DNA of 64,000 nt. Source: Arthrobacter sp. AFG20. Lineage in GTDB: Bacteria; Actinomycetota; Actinomycetes; Actinomycetales; Micrococcaceae. Positions within the stretch are counted from its first letter, which is position 1. Every line of letters begins with the position of its first letter. This document shows, piece after piece, positions 60,140 through 64,000 of the stretch. The position numbers and the translations under genes were made by a program. The stretch spans positions 158,992 through 222,991 of the forward strand of contig NZ_PJMC01000008.1 in assembly GCF_002892795.1 (NCBI RefSeq), read 5' to 3'. The notes beneath the pieces were generated by a model, which had not been told where the DNA came from, made no database searches, and saw only the letters and a list, made by a program, of their open reading frames with translations.

Positions 60140-61429
60140 TCAGTCGTTGATCAGGTCGTTGACCACGATGGTCTGGTCGCGGTCCGGTCCGACACCGATC
60201 GCGGAGAAGCGAGTGCCGGACAGCTTCTCGAGCGCCAGCACGTAGTTGCGGGCGTTCTCGGGCAGGTCAGCCAGCGTGCGGGCCCCCGTGATGTCCTCGG
60301 TCCAGCCTTCGAAGTATTCGAAGATGGGCTTGGCGTGGTGGAATTCCGTCTGGGTCATGGGCATTTCGTCGTGCCGGACACCGTCGACGTCGTAGGCCAC
60401 GCACACCGGGATCTGTTCGATACCGGTGAGGACATCCAGCTTGGTGACGAAGTAGTCGGTGAAGCCATTCACGCGGGAGGCGTGGCGGGCCAGGACGGCG
60501 TCGTACCAGCCGCAGCGGCGCGGGCGTCCGGTGTTGACGCCGAATTCGCCGCCGGTCTTCTGCAGGTACATGCCCATCTCGTCAAAGAGCTCCGTGGGGA
60601 ACGGGCCCGCACCGACGCGGGTGGTGTACGCCTTGATGATGCCGATGGACCGCGAGATGCGGGTGGGGCCGATGCCGGAACCCACCGAGGCGCCGCCGGC
60701 GGTGGGGTTGGAGGAGGTGACGAACGGGTAGGTGCCGTGGTCGACGTCGAGGAACGTGGCCTGGCCACCCTCCATGAGCACCACCTTGCCCTCGTCCAGG
60801 GCGGTATTCAGCACCAGGGTGCTGTCGATGACCAGGGGGCGCAGCCGGTCCGCAAAGGAGAGGAAGTAGCTGACCACTTCCTCGACCTCGATGCTGCGGC
60901 GGTTGTAGACCTTGACCAGGAGCTCGTTCTTCTGGCGAAGTGAGCCTTCGACCTTCTGGCGCAGGATGGACTCGTCGAAGACGTCCTGGACGCGGATCCC
61001 CAGGCGGGCAACCTTGTCCATGTAGGTGGGCCCGATGCCGCGGCCGGTGGTGCCGATGGCGCGGCTGCCGAGGAAGCGTTCGGTGACCTTGTCCAGCACC
61101 TGGTGGTACGGCGCGACGAGGTGGGCGTTGGCGGAGACACGCAACTTGGAGGTGTCCGCGCCGCGGGCTTGGAGGCCTTCGATCTCCTGGAAAAGTGCCT
61201 CGAGGTTGACGACGCAGCCGTTGCCGATAATGGGGACGGCGTTGGGGCTGAGGATGCCGGCCGGAAGGAGCTTGAGCTCATACTTCTCACCGCCTACGAC
61301 GACGGTGTGCCCGGCGTTGTTGCCGCCGTTCGGCTTCACTACGTAGTCGACGCGGCCGCCAAGCAGGTCGGTGGCCTTACCTTTTCCTTCGTCGCCCCAC
61401 TGGGCTCCGACGATCACGATTGCTGGCAT
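60140..61429 (-). CDS. purA: Adenylosuccinate synthetase
   Basis: Joins IMP and aspartate with GTP, the first committed step to AMP. The 429-residue protein opens with [20 protein letters not shown], the GTP-binding P-loop motif, and contains [14 protein letters not shown] near 128. Start ATG 61429 has GGAGGA five bases upstream; a GTG 15 bases earlier is less likely. It stands alone, 13 kb from purSQL. Confidence 0.97.
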   Translation of the reverse strand: MPAIVIVGAQWGDEGKGKATDLLGGRVDYVVKPNGGNNAGHTVVVGGEKYELKLLPAGILSPNAVPIIGNGCVVNLEALFQEIEGLQARGADTSKLRVSANAHLVAPYHQVLDKVTERFLGSRAIGTTGRGIGPTYMDKVARLGIRVQDVFDESILRQKVEGSLRQKNELLVKVYNRRSIEVEEVVSYFLSFADRLRPLVIDSTLVLNTALDEGKVVLMEGGQATFLDVDHGTYPFVTSSNPTAGGASVGSGIGPTRISRSIGIIKAYTTRVGAGPFPTELFDEMGMYLQKTGGEFGVNTGRPRRCGWYDAVLARHASRVNGFTDYFVTKLDVLTGIEQIPVCVAYDVDGVRHDEMPMTQTEFHHAKPIFEYFEGWTEDITGARTLADLPENARNYVLALEKLSGTRFSAIGVGPDRDQTIVVNDLIND

Positions 61430-61737
61430 GGGATCCTCCCCCATTCGTTCGGGCCTAGCCCGGCTGCATCACCGAGGTGCTTCAACCGGAGGTCGGCGCC
61501 GTTCATGAGAATGCCCCGAATTCGTCGCCCAAACCCGCGGCGCTGACCGGGGAAGGGACGCAAGAGTTCCGGGGCTCTTACCACCCAAGTTTAGCGGATG
61601 AGGGGCAAAAGTATGGCTTTTGGTGTTTCGTCCCTACAGCAGATCCCGGCGACACATTCCACCTGCGATTTGCCTCCGTCTCCATCCGGAGACTTAAGTG
61701 AGAGTGAACCACCCGGAGCGGCCGAGGAGACCCCAGC
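61430..61737. other. Divergent intergenic region of purA and the MetE-like gene
   Basis: No gene is seen in 308 bases. The last 45 bases before the MetE-like start carry GAGCGGCCGAG (61716-61726) flanked by GTGAACCACCCG and GAGACC, which resembles the 5' part of the SAM riboswitch at 52226. A small hairpin GTCTCC-ATCC-GGAGAC sits at 61678-61693. Nothing else of the aptamer is present. Confidence 0.5.
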
Positions 61738-62949
61738 TTGTCACTGAACAACGACCACATCCGCGTCACCCACGCCGGATCCCTGCCCCGCACCCCGGAG
61801 CTCATCGCCGCCAACGCCGCCAAGGAAGCGGACGGAATCACGCCGGAGTTCCTGGACCTCCTGGAAACCTCGGTGGTGGACATCGTCCAGCGCCAAAAGG
61901 ACCTGGGCATCGACATCCCCAACGACGGCGAATACGGGCACGCGATGTCCAGCAGCGTTGACTACGGCGCCTGGTGGAACTACTCGTTTGCGCGCCTTGG
62001 CGGCCTGGAGCCCACCGACGTGGACCGCTGGGCCGATGCCGAGGTGCACCGTTCCACGCCGGGCAACATCGTCCTGACGTCCTTCCCGGACCGCCGGGAC
62101 AGGCAGAAGTTCAATGACGCCTACAGCGATCCTTCGTCCGGGATCCTCGCCCACCGCAAAAGCGTCGCGCAGCCCAAGATCGCCGGTCCGCTGACCTACA
62201 CCGGGCAGGACCTCGTGGCCTCGGACGTCACCAACCTCAAGACCGGCATGCAGGCAGCCGGCCTTACGGAGGGTTTCGTCGCGTCGCTTTCGCCCGGCTC
62301 CTGCGCGCGGGTTGCCAACGACTACTACAAGACCGAAGAGGAACTGGTCTACGCGTGCGCCGACGCCATGCGGGAGGAATACAAGGCAATCGTCGACGCC
62401 GGGCTGACCGTGCAGCTCGATGACCCGTCGCTGGCGGAGAGCTGGGATCAGATCAACCCGGAGCCCAGCCTCAAGGACTACCTCAGCTTCATCCAGCTCC
62501 GGGTCGAGGCCACCAACTGGGCACTCCGCGACCTGCCCGAGGAGCAGATCCGGCTGCACGTCTGCTGGGGTTCCTGGCACGGCCCCCACACCACGGACAT
62601 TCCGTTTGCCGACATCATCAGCTCCGTCCTGCAGGTCAATGCAGGCGGCTACTCGTTCGAAGCTGCCAACGTGCGGCACGAGCACGAATGGCGCGTGTGG
62701 GAAGACACGAAGCTTCCCGAAGGCAAGGTCATCATTCCGGGTGTTGTCTCGCACGCGACTAACGTCGTGGAGCATCCGGAACTGGTGGCGGACCGGATTG
62801 AGCGCTTCGCCAGGCTCGTGGGACGCGAGAGCGTGATCGCCTCCACCGACTGCGGCCTTGGCGGCCGCGTCCATCCGCAGATTGCCGTCGCGAAACTCGA
62901 GGCTCTTGGAGAGGGCGCGCGCCTCGCCACCAAACGGCTCTGGAAGTGA
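61738..62949 (+). CDS. Cobalamin-independent methionine synthase-like protein (core MetE)
   Basis: A 403-residue single-barrel relative of MetE's C-terminal half: THAGSLPRTPELI (substrate loop), HVCWG with zinc-binding His and Cys (about 282-284), and STDCGLGGRVHP with the last zinc Cys. Core-MetE proteins transfer methyl groups to homocysteine, often from donors other than methyl-folate. Start TTG 61738 has GAGGAGA seven bases upstream. Its leader resembles part of a SAM riboswitch, which fits a methionine role. Confidence 0.88.
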   Translation: MSLNNDHIRVTHAGSLPRTPELIAANAAKEADGITPEFLDLLETSVVDIVQRQKDLGIDIPNDGEYGHAMSSSVDYGAWWNYSFARLGGLEPTDVDRWADAEVHRSTPGNIVLTSFPDRRDRQKFNDAYSDPSSGILAHRKSVAQPKIAGPLTYTGQDLVASDVTNLKTGMQAAGLTEGFVASLSPGSCARVANDYYKTEEELVYACADAMREEYKAIVDAGLTVQLDDPSLAESWDQINPEPSLKDYLSFIQLRVEATNWALRDLPEEQIRLHVCWGSWHGPHTTDIPFADIISSVLQVNAGGYSFEAANVRHEHEWRVWEDTKLPEGKVIIPGVVSHATNVVEHPELVADRIERFARLVGRESVIASTDCGLGGRVHPQIAVAKLEALGEGARLATKRLWK

Positions 62950-63043
62950 TTTAGCCCTCATTTGCTGCCCCTCAGGCCCTCTCCAGCGCGGCTCCGCTAC
63001 GGGGGTGTGCGGGGTCGGGGCCTTGCGGTTTGGGACGCCTTGC

Positions 63044-63075
63044 TAAACTGAAGAGGACCGGTCAGGTACCGGTCC
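63044..63075 (+). promoter_or_regulatory. Probable promoter and 5' hairpin of the UDG-like gene
   Basis: TAAACT (63044-63049) could be a -10 element. Transcription would then start near a hairpin GGACCGGT-CAGGT-ACCGGTCC (63055-63075), leaving a leader of about 115 bases. The -35 is not clear. Confidence 0.4.
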
Positions 63076-63170
63076 ACACCTCATTTCACACCACGCCGCA
63101 CTCGGCATGCCTGCGGCATGCTGGCCTGCGGCGCGGCAGCGCGACCCACCTGCAGGAGACACAGCACCAT

Positions 63171-63803
63171 ATGACAGCTTTGGCTACCGAATCCTTCCAT
63201 GAACAGCTCCTGAGGCGCCGTTACGAACCCAACGTTGCCGCTGTCAATGAGCTCTGCGATGCACTGCAGAGCGCCAAGCCGGGCACCCAGGTGCCGTACG
63301 TCGATCCCGCGCACGACGTTGATGAATGCCGCATCATCAGCCTCTACTCCAACATCGGCACGGCATCGCCCACCGGCTTCATCATGCCGGGCGACGACGA
63401 TGCCGCCACCCGCATGCTGGGCATCCAGTGGAAACTGGGCCTGCGGCCGGAGTACATGATGCCGTGGAACGTGCACCCGTGGCACATTCCGGGTGAGCCG
63501 AACGGCAAGTTCACCCCCGACCAGATTCAGGCCGGCCTCAAGCCGCTGCTGAAATTCCTGGCCCTGGTGCCCCGTGCCTCGGTCATCGTGGCTCACGGCA
63601 CCGAGGCCAACCGCCTCGCCGGCCTGCTGCTCAAGACCGAGGTTCCGCTGCTGTGGCGCCGGGGACTGAAGACCTACAAGGTCCGTTCGCTGAGCGGCCG
63701 CTCCTTCGCCGGAAGCCCCGAGCGGCAGAAGCAGTACCTCGACGAGATGCACGTTGCCTACGCCGACGCCATGGCCCGCACCGGCCTGCAGAAGGCCTCT
63801 TAA
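63171..63803 (+). CDS. Uracil-DNA glycosylase-like protein
   Basis: A 210-residue protein of the UDG fold, judging from MMPWNVHPWHIPGEPNG (motif region binding the base) and SVIVAHGTEANRLAGLLLK (late His motif). The usual GxDPY motif is replaced by LYSNIGTASPTGFIMPG, so it is a divergent member and its activity on uracil is unproven. ATG 63171 starts the conserved part, with AGGAG 13 bases upstream. It is followed four bases later by a palindrome. Confidence 0.8.
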   Translation: MTALATESFHEQLLRRRYEPNVAAVNELCDALQSAKPGTQVPYVDPAHDVDECRIISLYSNIGTASPTGFIMPGDDDAATRMLGIQWKLGLRPEYMMPWNVHPWHIPGEPNGKFTPDQIQAGLKPLLKFLALVPRASVIVAHGTEANRLAGLLLKTEVPLLWRRGLKTYKVRSLSGRSFAGSPERQKQYLDEMHVAYADAMARTGLQKAS

Positions 63804-63807
63804 TCCA

Positions 63808-63870
63808 CAACGCGGGGTCACTTCCCGCCCGTTCCACGACGTGGATTGGGCGGGAAGTGACCCCGCGTTG
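63808..63870. repeat. 63-bp palindrome between convergent genes
   Basis: Perfect 23-base arms (left begins CAACGCGGGGTCACTTCCCG) plus an inner TCCAC/GTGGA pair. It fills the whole space between the UDG-like stop (63803) and the stop of the last gene (63877). CTTTTG follows on the plus strand, so it may terminate the UDG-like transcript. It differs in sequence from families 1 and 2 but shares size and placement. Confidence 0.9.
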
Positions 63871-63876
63871 CTTTTG

Positions 63877-64000
63877 CTACTTGCCCTCGATGGCAGCCTT
63901 GGCCGCGGGGTCCGAGTCGTTAAGGAACTTCTCGATGCGCTCAGGTTCCTCCGCCTCGTTGATGGCGGCGGAGGCGCGGCCCAGCGAGTAAAGCGCCCGC
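63877..64000 (-). CDS. C-terminal fragment of an unknown protein
   Basis: The last 40 codons of a leftward gene that enters from the right edge: RALYSLGRASAAINEAEEPE then RIEKFLNDSDPAAKAAIEGK and a TAG stop. The stretch is helical and charged. I recognise no family. The codon bias matches the neighbouring genes. Confidence 0.7.
   Translation of the reverse strand, partial: RALYSLGRASAAINEAEEPERIEKFLNDSDPAAKAAIEGK

Overview
The window comes from a high-GC Gram-positive chromosome, most likely Arthrobacter/Pseudarthrobacter (Micrococcaceae). I infer this from the strong G/C third-position bias, the dnaX-recR-lysC and purS-purQ-purL arrangements, a RamB-type regulator beside the glyoxylate genes, Stealth, DUF2236 and DUF1990 family proteins, and the subtilisin-inhibitor-like proteins. 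No phage, plasmid, transposase or CRISPR genes are visible.

Layout. 1-6 kb: the start of a PoxB-like gene, an unknown small gene, then ramB (-) facing aceA and aceB (+), the glyoxylate shunt. 6-16 kb: an MFS exporter and a carbohydrate-catabolic island with a ThuA-like protein, four Gfo/Idh/MocA dehydrogenases, two TIM-barrel isomerases and a ROK repressor whose probable operator overlaps the promoter. 16-27 kb: a mixed set with a glycosyltransferase, DsbA-like oxidoreductase, TetR regulator, LytR_C protein, HAD hydrolase, Stealth phosphotransferase, phosphodiesterase, M23 peptidase and DUF2236 oxygenase. 27-35 kb: tRNA-Ser(GGA), SRP RNA, dnaX, recR, lysC, two related small proteins and a MarR regulator. 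35-43 kb: two large secreted subtilases flanking two subtilisin-inhibitor-like (SSI) proteins. 43-48 kb: purSQL and a DUF559 nuclease-like gene bracketed by two related palindromes. 48-52 kb: small conserved proteins. 52-57.7 kb: a SAM riboswitch followed by an acyl-CoA synthetase, an LLM flavin monooxygenase, metY and a CoA-binding protein. 57.7-60 kb: an ECF sigma/anti-sigma pair and an Ala/Pro-rich exported protein. 60-64 kb: purA, a MetE-like methyltransferase, a uracil-DNA-glycosylase-like protein and a partial gene.

The most interesting material is non-coding. (1) A family of about 64-bp palindromes (GAGTTTTTGTnCA...TGnACAAAAACTC) occurs four times, always just after the 3' end of a gene, with compensatory changes in the arms; one copy abuts a gene remnant. 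(2) A second palindrome family (TGCTCCGTAAyyGCCC) occurs twice, one copy on each side of the DUF559 gene, so gene and palindromes fill the gap between the stop codons of purL and the DUF503 gene like a cassette. (3) A duplicated module, GTAACC-N16-CGAT promoter plus a hairpin with a TTGTCCCCCATC loop, lies once in the leader of the exported Ala/Pro protein and once as an apparently orphan short RNA ending in a terminator-like T-tract. Both flank the ECF sigma/anti-sigma genes, and the promoter resembles those described for actinobacterial SigD-type factors. (4) The SAM riboswitch appears to act on translation of an acyl-CoA synthetase, and a partial look-alike precedes a methionine-synthase-like gene.
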